NCBI GenBank assembly: GCA_003342895.1
Contig: PTFA01000087.1
Location: forward strand, 1-64,000
Reading direction: 5' to 3'
DNA length: 64,000 nucleotides
From: Casuarius casuarius
Lineage: Eukaryota; Chordata; Aves; Casuariiformes; Casuariidae
Part shown: positions 23,581 through 36,103 of the stretch, one piece after another
How positions within the stretch are numbered: the stretch's first letter is position 1
Layout: each line of letters opens with the position of its first letter
Program-made: the position numbers and the translations under genes
Notes under the pieces: generated by a model
Told to the model about the DNA's origin: nothing
The model's database searches: none
Seen by the model: the letters and a program-made list of their open reading frames with translations, nothing else

Positions 23581-26500
23581 GTTTGGGGGAGGTTTGACTT
23601 GTAAGTTTTGAACTGTACAGTTGGCAGCGCTGGTTATGCCTCAGGGGGAGGTGTAATGGGCTGTGGATCCTTCCATGTCTGGCTGAACATAGCACAAGTT
23701 GTGACTCACGGTGGCTGCAACTGGTGACTGCTCAGGGGCCATGTGAACAGAGTCAGGTGTTGTCAGCTCAGGTACATAAACACCTTTAAGCACAAACACC
23801 ATTGGCAAGTGCCCACGCTACAAAGTGACCATCAGAAATGCTTTCCAGGCCAAACTGCCATCAAGGTATACAGGAGGCATCTGAGAGATGCCAACTACAT
23901 TAATACTTTAACCTAGCCATGGAAGCAAAATTGTAAGTGGAATAAATCAAAAAATAATGGAAAACGTGAGATGTGAAGTGAAAATTAAATGTGCAGGAAT
24001 CAAAAAAGAAGAATGATTTTCACGATGAGTGATTCTCTAAAAATTCACTGCAAAGGGGATCTAACCATGAACACGTTGTTCATAGCAACAGGGAGTCAAA
24101 TACCAAGAGTCAGGCTGAGACTTTGGAAGAATAAAAGCTTCTACATCAGAGTATCATGATGCAAACAGCAAAGACCTTAAACGGAAATGTGGACAGATGG
24201 CAGTTTTGAATAAGAGTCATAGTATGCTTTAATGAAGCAGCAGTCATCCAAAGGTATGCCAGACAAATTACCCTCAAACTTTAATGGTATTGGGCAAAAT
24301 TTTGAGAACTTGGTTCCCAATATGACGACCAGCATCTTCTCAACAGAACAGTGATGGCTGTTTGGGGTTAAACGGTCTTAGCACAGTGCTATAACTTGAA
24401 GTCAGCCTGCCTCAGGTCAAACTTGGTCAAGGCTATTAAAAAAACAAACAAAAACAAACTTATTCCAAGAAATAGTTCACACAGTCAAAATAGAATTTGG
24501 ACTCAAGTATAATTTTGAAGGCACTCTTCTGATCTGGAACAATAAAAAATTAAGGTCTTCCCTTCAAAGTATTTTTCCCTTCTTTCCTCATCACAGGGCT
24601 GCTATAAAACTTCTCAAAAAATACACTCATGAAAAACATTAAAATTACATCCTGAAATCCTAGGACTCAAAGGTCAGAACAGTTGACCTAAGAGGAAGAA
24701 ACGGCCCAAACTAATTGAGAACATCGCCCGTTGCGTGAACATTCTCGATGAACAAAATAGACTGGCATGTGAAAACATCTCTTATTACAGAATGTTAGTA
24801 TGTTCCTGATACACTTCTCATTTTTTAAAATGTTGCTTTGCAAACAGTACAACTTACCTATCTGCACTCCTATAATTACAGAAAAATTAATCTGGTAAGT
24901 GATCTAACCAAGACAAAGTAGGAAAACTAAGAGTTAAAGTTATGTTTACAATGCACAGACTATTAATTTTGACTGCTGAAAAGGCAAGTGAAAAAACAAA
25001 ACATGTATGGGAGAGGAGAAAGTGCTAGATCTTCCCTCTTACCGTGGTGCCCAACCACACAACTGTGGTTTAAACTCTGAATAAAAGTCGTATTATTCTT
25101 ATCTTAAGAATCTAAGAGCAGCATTCACATATTCTGGAACAAGACATTCACTGCTGGGATGTAAGGCTGATATCTAACTGGAAAAATAGTGAAAGTGGTG
25201 GAAAATCCCCCCCACCATCCTATGTTCAAATGAATCAAAGTCAAAATCAACCAACCAGAAATTTAAACTCATATAGTCAAGTGTTAACTTTATTTTCTGG
25301 CTTTTGCTTCTTTTTCTCATAACATTGATGTTACTGAAACATGGTTTTTTGTTTATGAATTTACTTCTAACATAGGACCGCTTTACAAGCAATGTTTATG
25401 CATTCTGCCGTATGTCATTAGTTTCTTCCACATTACTATGCACGCTGATACTAAAAGCTCTTTCACATTTGTTTTAGTCCAAATAGATTTTTTGAATTAT
25501 TCTAAAATGAAATAAATAATGGAAAGCGGGGTGGAGTAATGAAATCAGTGTTAATTCAATAGTATTTCTAAGGTTATTCGACACTTAAAAAGTCACCAAA
25601 CGCATTCTGCCTGCTTATTTTTACACAGATACATCTGTCAGGAACTCACGTGTAAGTTTGTACCGGGTCTCCTAGTATTGTGTGTGTTGTAAAATAAATC
25701 TGTGTTGGTCTGCCCCCAATCTAAATATACTTGTTACTAAAGCTCTCACAGGCAGATATAAATCTAGCAAATCAAAATCTGTTTCCAGAAGCTGTAACTT
25801 ACTGAATTTATACACAAAAACTAACAGGTGATGAAAAAGAATACATCGAAGATTACTTTAACTCTACCATAATGCAGTATTACCAATAGACCTTGTTTTA
25901 CTGAATGATTCATGCCTTATTGGCTTTTCTAGATATGCTGTTATATTTCCCCTTCACTATTTTAAGACATATTATTTTTAATCCAAAAATTGCTTGCCTA
26001 CCTAAACCTATTTAGAATTTTATATGACAATCTCATTGACTGAAGATTAGCAAGAATTATAGAGGTTCATATCACAGTTGGAGAGAACATAGCAACCATG
26101 GCATGGCATAGCCCAAAAAAGTTTTACCCTTTTTTGGATTTTATAATATCAAGGTTTGAAGCTACAAAATACGAGAGGTTCTTTTTTTCTCCCATAGAGC
26201 CAAAATAACAGATGATGCCATGCTTTGTGCTTAGCTGTGTGTAACAGAGGATGTACTTTACAGCAGAAAGCTGCACAGGCTTCCTATCTTCATGGATTAT
26301 TTGTAATATAGGCCAAACCTATCAGATGGTATGTTGTTTCTGTAAAGAGATCCTAACAGAGATTCAAATCTCAGACTGGAAGGGAGCTCAAAAGAGGACA
26401 AAACTCATCTGGAACTTGACTACCTTTTAGAAAATTCGCCTATTTATAGCCACCACAGATGTTTTGCCTAAATCTGTCTGCACATGCAATTGACAAAAAA

Positions 26501-28160
26501 TGAACAGTAAATTGCAATTATTTGGGAAAGACCAGGGCAATCATTTAAAAAAGAATAAGTCAAAGCTTTCCTATCCAGTATTCTGTTCACTTAAGATGTA
26601 ACACCATTCCCCATTTAAAAATTGAGATTTTTTCCCCCCTCATCATTTAAAGGACACAAGTATACTGTGCAGTTTGAGTCATCAGAATTACTGTAAATTT
26701 ACACTGCACACAGCCTATAACTTTGGGCCAGACTGTGTTGACAATATACAAAGATAAAGACTTTGATTCTCAAGCCTTTAGGCCGATGGTCCTTTTCTTT
26801 TTACAAAGTAGAAAAAAACCAATCCCATGTATTTGCAATGTACAACTCTCAATTTTTATTTGAAGAAATAACACTTCAAAAGTATTCCTCTGCAATCCAA
26901 AACAGTTAACCGCAACTGCAAAAATTAAGTATTCATTCAAAACCCACTAATTTTAGCACCTTAGTGACTAAATTGAACATTTTTCATTTTTCCGACAATA
27001 GGTTACTCTGAATTTTTCCCCTAAAATTCTGGCCGAGTTAGCGCATGGTTATTTTTTTTTAATGTAAAATCTCACTATGGATTTTCTGCAAAAAAAGATT
27101 TAAGATTATATATATATAATTTTTTTTTCTTTAGAAAGTAGGTTTTCTTACACTGATAACTGCAAAAAATAAATTTACAAAAAGAACAAGGTACTTTCAT
27201 TCGGTGCTTGTACTTCACATTCTCACCCTCACTATTTTTTAGGTACGAAGCTTTAAAGAAAAAAAAACCCAACAACATATATTTGAGTTTTGTTTACAAG
27301 AAATAATCCAGTTATTGCTCAGTGTTATTCTTTATATGTGAGAAGGGGAAAGAGTTCACATTACTTTGAATCAACAATTTTTTTCTCGAGCTGTTTTTCA
27401 GAAGTAGAAAAATATTACTTGCTGCAGCACCACGAATTCTTGATATATCGAACAGTAGAGGGAATCGTCACAGAAACTACGGAAACTGCTTCCAGCCTGA
27501 ACTTAGCAGGCTCCTTTTTGCCAATATTTCAAAACATATTAAGCTGAATAAGCATATTTTAGACATTACAACAGGGTGTAATCACTTTTTCATCTGATCT
27601 GCTCCTCAAGTATGCTTTATTACAAAAAGGTGGAAAGTTGCACACAGTGAAAAAACAAGACCTAATGAAATTTAAAATAATAAATTACTGTAAAACATTT
27701 TCCACTTCCCCCAGCACCCTCCCCACTAAAGTATATGAAAAACCTCATGCAAATGATGAGTGTCTGACTCACATTGGAGTTTCATATAACTTCCTCTTCT
27801 GGACGCTTTAATGGGAGTCTCTCTTTCATCGGTACTCGCCACCACGTGGTGCGTGGCTGTTGTTTAAGATGTTTTCTTTCTCCTGATGTGCGCTAAATGG
27901 CTTGAGCAGCACTTGAGAAACAGTTCCCTTCCCTTTGCCATACCAGCAGAGCCTCAGGGAGCAGGGGTGTAAGCGCAGCCTCCTCGCCAAGGCACGAGAG
28001 AGGTCCTGGCACAGAGGACTTCTCCTGCCAAAATGGCCCAAGCCCTCAGCCTGAGGCAGCTGACCTTAGGGACACCACAAGGACCACCGATCTGCTGAGG
28101 CTCTGAAAGATAATGAGGCTGTGAACAGTATGCAAAGCAAATGCATGTCAGTATATAAAT
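23581..28160. other. Unique non-coding sequence
   Basis: 23600-23900 is less AT-rich and contains several TCAGG and GGTG words but matches no family I recognise. At 26360-26420 a GACTGGAAGGGAGCTC word resembles the 3' start of CR1 elements, too short to call. 27720-28100 is unremarkable. No exon is supported. Confidence 0.4.
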
Positions 28161-28210
28161 GTCACAGGACTACAGGTCTGAATCTGTCACAGGACTACAG
28201 GTCTGAATCT
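28161..28210 (+). repeat. Perfect 25-bp tandem duplication
   Basis: Two identical 25-bp units (28161-28185 and 28186-28210), each starting GTCACAGGACTACAGG. Perfect identity suggests a recent duplication by slippage, or a variable minisatellite seed. Confidence 0.95.
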
Positions 28211-29288
28211 CCTTTCCAGTCACTGGCCTTACTCTGAATGACTTAATGGATTCAAGGTTTCATATGAGGAAACCTTTCAGGTGAAAAGGCTACAAAAATT
28301 GCAAAGCAGAGCACATGTCCATGCGACAAAAACTACAGAGAACAGGTTCCTATGCTGTTTCTCTTTCCAGACTTCAGGGGAGATCCCTCAGCTGGTGTGA
28401 ACACCTGTAACTTGGCTCCAATTAGACTGTTCTACCTCGGCCTAGGATCTTGGCTGTACACTGAAAAGGTGGGAGGCAAACAGCACAGTGAGGGCAGGTT
28501 TGAGGTAGTTTAGTTCCTTCATTGGAGAAATGCCGTTTCTGGGCTAGAGATGGCATTCAAAATTTGTTCGGTTACTCATCTGGTGTCGGATAATAGAGCG
28601 TGCGGTTAAGGAATGCAAGCGCATGCTTGTTCCTAAGTGAGCGCTGCCTAATACCTAGGCTCAAGCTCAGGGATGAACATTTGAATGCTTCCACAGACCT
28701 TGCGCAAAAGAGAAGGGCTGCTGAATGAAACAATGGCTGCATGCTTCTGTAAATTATGGAGTCAACATTTTCAGATTGTCTCACTCCATTATAAAAAAAA
28801 ACAATTGGCAAAGATAATCTTCTGGGGGACAGGACCTCAAAGTGAACTAACAGTGTGGTACAGAACACTTCATCTTCTGGTCACTTCCAGAAAAATGGGT
28901 TTCATTGGCATTAATTAGCTGTTACCTGCTCTCCAGAGTTTACTATTGATATTAATTAGCACTACAGGAGTACTTCAGGTCCCATGTTAATTTTAGGGCA
29001 CAGCTGTGGTAGGGTTTGCTTTGGAAAACTTACAGGATTAATATAGATATTAATGTGGAGAAATACAATGCAGGGAAAGGCTGGAAGGAAGAAAAATGAT
29101 TTGAGATACATCACAGTTAATACACGGTCCCAGAATACATCCACAGTTGCACATGGAAACAACCCTATCCCTTGAGGAACATGCGTCTGTGTGTGAAAAA
29201 CTGGGCAGAAAAACTGCATTGTGATTGTGCACCCCAAAGAAAGTAATGCATTTCTTCTCAAAGTAGGACTCATGTAAAAGCTGTTCAT

Positions 29289-29369
29289 GTATATATATAA
29301 AATATGTAGTATATATAACATATATAGACACACACACTATATATATATATTTTTATATATATATCTATA
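29289..29369. repeat. AT-dinucleotide microsatellite region
   Basis: Interrupted (TA)n blocks separated by a short CA block (about 29328-29337). It is strongly self-complementary and could extrude cruciforms. Length polymorphism is likely. Confidence 0.85.
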
Positions 29370-31503
29370 AAAGCACAATCATAATCTGGTGTCGTTTTAC
29401 CATCTTTGTGTAGGAACTGACAGGAAGGTGGCAGACCTGTATGTCCTAGGTCAGGGATTTAAATGCATGGGTGTAGGGCAAACTGAAAAACTCGACCACA
29501 CATGCTCAGTAATTGTGTCTGTGAGATGAAGAATATGGTCATCCACTGCTATCTACTTGCATATTTCTTGAGCAATACACCCAACTTTGCAGCAGCTAGT
29601 CTTTTCGTTGTTTTCTCAGAACGTCTCTCATGCAAACATACACATAATAGCGCATAAAGGTAAAACTGCCTTTGCTCTGGTGTAGCAATACCTGTGCAGC
29701 TGGGTTTACATTTATACATAGATTCAATTTATTGCTTCTGTTTGTCTGTGTTACTGCAGCTGTTTTGCATTCCTATGTTTTGATGCTTAGTACAGGAAAT
29801 ACGAGGGACTGCAGCTTGATGAACGAAGGCAAGACCAAATTAGGGATGTGACTATGGGCTGCGTCATCATACAAATGCAATGCTTTTTGCATGGGCAGAA
29901 TAGGGAAGAAGCTCAGTAGTCTGGCAATGTAAACATGGAAATATAGTACCTCCGACTTAAGGGCTCTCTTGAATTCTAGAGCTGCGTGTTATGTTTTAGT
30001 GTTATCTGTTGTTGTTTCAACCTGAATATCTCCAAATATTGCTAACCTATAAACAAAAGTGTGTGTGTGGGGGGGGAGCAGAGCTAAAAAAAATGCAGCT
30101 AATCGAAGAGTGCTTCCCCCAAAACATGGAGCCTTTTCGTTATAAAATTTTAACCAAAACTAACCATCAAAGCATGACATAGAGCACTTTCAGTACAGTT
30201 AGGCAGCTAATCCTGTTACTTTGCTGACTGTGAGGTCAAATTATAATCAGTCTTTAGATTTGCAACCATCACTACAACTGTAACCACTGGGTTTGCTTGG
30301 GATGACCAGGAGCAACTAGAAGTGTTTTCTTTGAAAGAAAAGTCATGCAACCCTTCTTACTTAACTAATGAGTGGAGGTGTTTATCTCTAAATGTTTGTA
30401 GAAATGAAACTACAGTACAGTATTTTCTTCCATATATCAGTTTATTTCCTTAGCTTTGAAGGCCTGAATATAACCATTTATACAAGAACAAAAATAGCCT
30501 TTGAAAGCTATTACGTTTTTTCCAAGTTACAGAACGTCTCTGTTAAAAAATGCATCGTGCTTCAAAACCCTCCTCTCCAAAATACTGGACAATAGACAAG
30601 CAACACTGTTTCACAGGGGAGACATTATGATGTTGAATCTGCAAACACTTCTGTCTTCTGCCTACAAATATGCTACGTAGAAGACCTAACCAGAATCACC
30701 AGCCTTCCTCACCTTATCAGAGGTGTTGCATCTCAAGAGACCACGTCTAAGAGTATCTTCAGCCAGAAGAATTAGCCTATCAGAATAAAATGCTTTACCC
30801 TGATATCATATGACTTCTGCTCTGGAAAGTCTAATTTTGTCCTATACCATCTGTCTAATAATTCAGCTTCTCTCCCATCTTACTTTCTGGTCAACTGAGA
30901 TTCACTGTCTTTGCCCTCCAATGCACCCAAACCTGTCAAATTAAAGTAAATTTCCATGCTGGTCATTCTGTTCAAATACTGTTACCCATTACCTTAACAT
31001 GTGCATGTCTGGTCTAGGTTACGACTTATTGACTGTCCTCAGAGGACCCTAAACTCTGTGCAAGACAAAGAACAAAAATAAATAGTTACAGTTTTACTTA
31101 AAAAGACTCTGCAAGACTCGGTTTCTTTACCTTACTTGATGAGTGGTGCTTCTACAGTTGAATCATTTTTGCCTCTCTTTTCACCTGTCCTTTGCTCAGC
31201 AGAACTCAACACGCTGAAGGACCTGCACTACAGACTCACATGGAGCTTTTGAAGAGCAACCTGCTTGTGAAGCAACTGTCATGTGTTCACTCTCAACAGC
31301 CTTAGAAGCTCTCTGAGTCCTCCCTGCCAAGTACTAGTTGGAAGGCAAAAAATTAACTGAGATATACAAGTTTCAAAGACACATCAGAAGACTAACAGCA
31401 TACTGTGTATAATTTTCATTCAGGAAAATTTACCAATTTTCAAGTGCCGAAGGGTGCTGTATTGTGTGCATCATCTAGAAAGATATATTAGAGCATCTTC
31501 TGC

Positions 31504-31532
31504 CTTTAGAAGGCTCCAAAGGCCTTCTAAAG
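31504..31532. repeat. Perfect 11-bp-stem hairpin
   Basis: CTTTAGAAGGC (31504-31514), a 7-nt loop, then GCCTTCTAAAG (31522-31532). No T-run or other sign of a transcription terminator. Function unknown. Confidence 0.6.
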
Positions 31533-34289
31533 TACACAGCATAGACTAGCCCACTCCTATACAGAACAATTCCTTTATAAATCTATGGATTTATAGCACA
31601 AACATTTCCAGTACAGTCCTTGGTGATTTTCCCTGATCTCCAGCAATTGTATTACATGCAAAGACAGTAGTCAACAACTGTTCAGAAGTATTCGGAGAAT
31701 GTGCTAGCAGTTAGCAAGTGAATTCATTTTTCTGTTTTAAAATCCTTTCAAGAAATGAATAAACTAAGATAACAATAGAATCTTTAACAATATTACTCAG
31801 ACAAATGTTTGGACATCTGACACACTAGAGTGAAGTGTGATAGCATCTATCATCAGTTGATGCTGTACAATTATACAGCATTTACTTGCTATCAGGAACT
31901 GCGTCAGATTAAAAACCTGTGTCTGTAGGGGCAGACAAAGAACTTGCTTACAGAAACATAATCACACACTCCTTAAAGTTTTCCCCAACACCAAGAATAC
32001 ATATTAAAGGGAGGCATTTCAGGTGTATAACTGGAGAGCGCTAGGCAAGTGCCCTCACTGACTATTATACCACTGAAATTATCTTGTTATATTTAAACAC
32101 ACAGTATATTTAAATACAAGACAGTTATGGTATAACCCAAATTTATGGATATGAGTTTCCTGAAGTGAGTCATGTAAAGCTGACAGACGTGCTGATAAAA
32201 ACTAACATAACACCCTCTCTTCCTAATATGTAGAAAGAAACCTATTTTAGGAACATATTAGGGCATTCAAAAACTTTACTGGGTGCTGCTTTAGCCTCTG
32301 CATTTTAAAACCAGTCACTTCATTTACCAGAAGTTTTGCTATGCAAAGATCAGAGCGCTAGAAAATGTTAAACTCCTTCAAAATATTTTAAATATTTCTT
32401 ACGCAATGGAATGCCACAATTTTCCAAAGTCCAGTATCTCAAGATTTTTAAAGGTTAGAAGCAGTAATTTGCACTGAAGTGAGAGCCACCTGAGGAATAA
32501 AACTTCTCATTTCTATTCCTCAGAATAACCAGATCCTAAAACTGTACTGCTTACCTGAGACTGAATACCACAACTACCATAATGTGAAGAATACTTATAT
32601 ATTTAGGTAATAAAACACCTTTGTGGTGGATGTTGATTTCTTTCAGACTTCTGCCTTTTTGCAGGCACAGAGAATTTTGAATGTTAGAAAAAGTCATGAA
32701 AGAAATGGATTAGTGATAAAGATGCAGTTTATCAGATGGGTATCACCATACTGCTAGACAAGATAGTATACAATAAATCCATAGCGTGCATATAACACAG
32801 ATGTATACCTTTAAGCATACATAAGTTTATGTATAAACACTGATGTTTTTCAGGAAAGAATTCACTACATTTATTTTTGGTCACTTAGTTTGGAAGTATA
32901 TATTTTTAAGTGAAGCTTTATGTAATGCCTTTGAAAGCCAACTGTTCAGTTCACCTCTTGTGCAATTTAAAATTTCCTAGCAATGCATGCATACACAGAA
33001 AGAAAGAAATGGCTGCGGAATGAGACCTACCATCTTTAAAGTAATTAAAACTGAATGTTAATCTTTAATGGCAATCATTATTTTAATAGCCCCTCCAAAT
33101 TATACAAAGCAGGTATGTAGCGCTTTCCCTCTGACAACAGCCTTCTAACCCCAGTGAGGGAAGAAAAATACTCCTAGCAATGCGTGGCAGGAGCAGCCTT
33201 GACCAAGCATTGCATCTTCCCTTTCACAGACACCCAAAATTTACACAAAGCGGTCAGAGCTGGCCACATGCCAGGCCAACATTCCCTGTAAAGTGAAAAT
33301 CCTTTGGTTATGTCAAACAAAATCCCAGAGGTACTATATACAATACCTAACTCAGTTTCTGCCTGGCAAATACATGTCGGCTAAAGGCAACAAGTGCAAA
33401 TCCTTCTTTTTGAAAGAAACAGAAATGAAATTTATACGGCTGGCAATGCCCTCCTCGACTGTTTGGCCTACTTCTACACCACACATTTACTTATGCACAT
33501 TCTGTCTGTGCCTACACCTTTGCACAGGCGGGCTGAAAGTACTGTATTACCACAGGTGACAGCAGAAAGGACAAGGAGGGATCAGGCTACCACAAACCTT
33601 GATACAAGGAATGTAGCAAGTTTTCTACTCTGTCTCACCAGTTTTCCACTGCTGGTCCTACTTGAGGCTGCTGCCTGCCTGGGGAGGACTTTTCCCTTCT
33701 CTAAGCCTCTGGCACTCCATCCAACCCCACCCCACAGTGGCCTCCAGCACACAGTAGTGCCCCCATTCAGACCTGAGTGCTAATGTTCCACAAAACAGTG
33801 TACTGAGACAGGAGAGCCATCTTCACAGTTAAAAAAAATGATGTTGAAAATGAGTTTTAACTGCACAATACATTTGCTTATTACAGCAAGAAATTTGGCG
33901 TGTAATGCTGCATGGCAATAATATAAATAGCTAGGCAAGAATTTCTTACACAGGACAGATGCTGGGCTCTTGTGTTTCCTTTGACTAACTTTGCCATGGG
34001 CAAATAGCTCAAGATGTCCTTTTTCAGATTTAACTGTTATTGTACATGCTTTAGCCCTGAACTTCTTCAAAATTGATCAACAAGTGCAGGTCTCTCACAC
34101 AAGCAATCAGGAGACTGCTCTCCACACCAATTCCTCAGAAGAACCCTTGCATTTAATTACTGGTGTCTACAAAGAAATATCCTTAAAATTCTACTGTACA
34201 TAGTAGAAATGAAAGAGAATGATCAATTAGTGCCATGATTATTGCTTTAATATAATTCAATGTCTAAAATAGTTGTGTAGAGTACCCAT

Positions 34290-34450
34290 GTAATTCACTG
34301 TCGCATTTCATTATGCCAGTGGGCCGCATACACGTGCCAAACAGTAAAACGCTATGAAATATTCTGCAAATTTATATTTTAGATTACTAAAAATTGAGAC
34401 TTATGCTATGCAAAAATCATTTAATTTGTAACTTAATGATGGTCTTAACA
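34290..34450. promoter_or_regulatory. Candidate conserved regulatory element
   Basis: A non-repetitive AT-rich stretch with isolated CpGs and words such as GCATTTCATTATGCCAGTGG, GCCGCATACACGTGCC and ATATTCTGCAAATTTA. Retained CpGs in AT-rich DNA are typical of selectively maintained enhancers. No coding frame. Inference only. Confidence 0.22.
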
Positions 34451-35467
34451 GTTTAAATTGCAAAGGAGAAAAATAAGGATGACCTTTCTAGCACATTCCA
34501 ATTCAACACACTCAAACATTCATGAGCATTTCCTATTTTAATGGAAAAATGAAAAAATATTGAGATAAAATGAGAGTGAGGGGGTGAGGTGAGGAGTAAA
34601 ACTGCACAGCACATTTTTGTGCCTGAGGCGCAGAAGTCAAAGACAAAACTTTTCATGGAGTGGTCACGATTAAAATTGGAATCTTCACTAACTTCAGGCA
34701 TGTTCATTGCTTATTCAGAATAATTTTCTCAGTATGAGTGAAGTGGATTACTTCCAGTGTATCCTGAAGTAGGCAATATAAGAGGGCAGACCAAAGTTAA
34801 TCAGAGCAAGAGTTCTTTCTGATGTTTCAAAGATCTGGCAGGAGGAGAATATGCCCCCTTTGCAGGGATCCAAGTTCTGTTTGTCAACCAAATTTGTCCT
34901 CTAAGTCTCCCACTGTGCCTTNGTCATAGCAAGAGGTGAACGGAGAAGATGAGACTTCCTGACAATTCTTCTGTCACGATGGCTAAAACCTGTCCTTAGA
35001 TCCTCTACCATCCACCACAGAAAAATTCTAGCAATGACAAGCCTTGGTGGACCATAGTTCCTGCTTATGAACCATACTGTACCCTTTTGGACTTGAGTTT
35101 GGGAGGGAACAGAAAGAAATGGAGTTAAAAAAATGAGAGAGGTCTTGGGATCTTGGGAATGTGTCACCATCCATGTGAACAAATTGCTACTGCATCAAAC
35201 AGGCAGACAATGAAAGGCTGTCACAGCTCTATAGGGAAACTGGGGAGAGGTAGAATACGCAGCTGAGGACGAAAGACAAGCAGTGGTGGGCACGAGGGCC
35301 TCTGCCGAGACAGAGGTAACCCGGCTGAAGAAAATGAAGCTCAGTAGGCTGTTGGCAGCATCAGGGCATGTAAATACTTGTCATGTTCACTGTCTATGAA
35401 ATGCATAATGACACCATGAGGAAAACAGCCATTTGTTCTAATGCTAAAATATCAGAAAGCATCTTAC
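34451..35467. other. Unique non-coding sequence
   Basis: Moderate composition, no repeat family or gene recognised. The 93-codon minus frame at 34901-35182 spans the N and shows no familiar motif. Confidence 0.4.
34922..34922. other. Ambiguous base (N)
   Basis: Single undetermined base. It is the only N I noticed and does not affect any feature called here. Confidence 0.95.
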
Positions 35468-35531
35468 CTGTTCGAAGCAAAGATATGCTTATTTCCGCAG
35501 TCTGGACTTAACCATGAATCTGGCTGTAGAG
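35468..35531 (-). other. Candidate 64-nt exon, minus strand
   Basis: On the minus strand a good acceptor (pyrimidine-rich TATTTTATCTCTTCCTAG, AG at 35533-35532) precedes 64 nt that end in CGAACAG followed by a consensus donor GTAAGA. Only one frame is open, giving LQPDSWLSPDCGNKHIFASN, with two bases completing a codon at the start and two left at the end. I do not recognise the peptide. It may be a coding exon of an unseen gene, a non-coding RNA exon, a poison exon, or a coincidence of splice words. Confidence 0.3.
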
Positions 35532-35932
35532 CTAGGAAGAGATAAAATACACAAGGTGAGAGACACTCAGAGCTAAAATTGGTGTTAAAAAAAAAAAAAA
35601 ATCCAAGTCTCCAAAACATGACTAGAAGAAAACCAAAGAACCAGATAAGAAAACCCAACTTTTCCTTCCCTTTCCTACCTTAAAACAAACCAACCCTCTC
35701 AGGTTGATTTACTAAAATTTTTACATTTTTCACTCTGGAAAAAATGAAAGCTCAAAACAACCTTAACTATGGGATCTCTGCAAATGTCCTTGCATTTCAC
35801 ACACCTAACTGCAGGATTTGTTCATCTAAAATTACCACACTATGTCAGTATACTCACTTCTTTTCTGAGAAACAGAAAGCTCAATAAGCAATTTCTGTCT
35901 TTTCCCCCACCCCTCATCCCAACCAATTCCAT

Positions 35933-35957
35933 CAAAACAAACAAACAAACAAACAAA
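35933..35957. repeat. (CAAA)n microsatellite
   Basis: About six CAAA units. Simple repeat within the interval between the two minus-strand exon-like segments. Confidence 0.9.
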
Positions 35958-36066
35958 TTCCCCTTTGGCATGGGCTGTAACCCTCAAAGACGACATTAAA
36001 TTCCAGGGGATACCTAATAGCAACACCGGCATCCAAACTCTGCCTACAACTTTTGCTTTCACTTAC

Positions 36067-36103
36067 CAGTAATCCAAGGGCTTTAGTAACTGACAGAATG
36101 CAT
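36067..36103 (-). other. Candidate 37-nt exon, minus strand
   Basis: On the minus strand CCTGCTTTTATTCAG (AG at 36105-36104) is followed by 37 nt ending TTACTG, then donor GTAAGTG. It lies 535 bp upstream, in transcription order, of the 64-nt candidate at 35468. Two frames are open, but neither continues into the one open frame of the 35468 segment. If both are real and adjacent, the transcript is more likely non-coding. Confidence 0.25.

Larger units (their letters stand above)
28211..34280. other. Non-coding stretch with simple repeats
   Basis: Includes the AT-dinucleotide region near 29.3 kb, a GT/G-run patch at 30060-30077 and a perfect hairpin at 31504-31532. Several strong donor-like words occur alone (for example minus-strand CTCAG followed by GTAAGC just below 32558). 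No coding exon, transposon or RNA gene is recognised; 33293-33783 holds open frames without familiar motifs. Confidence 0.45.

Noticed and set aside
24684..24800. Short open segment beginning PKRKKRPKLIENIARC, with an NLS-like start
   Set aside because: About 36 codons, no splice sites, no known match.
24850..24905. Back-to-back microexon-like signals on both strands
   Set aside because: The 12-13 nt segments between acceptor and donor words arise easily by chance, and symmetry on both strands argues against real exons.
26360..26420. GACTGGAAGGGAGCTC as a CR1 3' end
   Set aside because: Only about 15 bp resemble CR1; the following sequence does not.
28501..28520. TGAGGTAG seed shared with let-7
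   Set aside because: Only the first nine or ten bases agree and no long hairpin partner lies nearby.
31030..31110. Possible reverse-oriented LINE tail (TTTGTTCTTTGTCTTGCACAG on the minus strand)
   Set aside because: Match too short and gapped to separate from chance.
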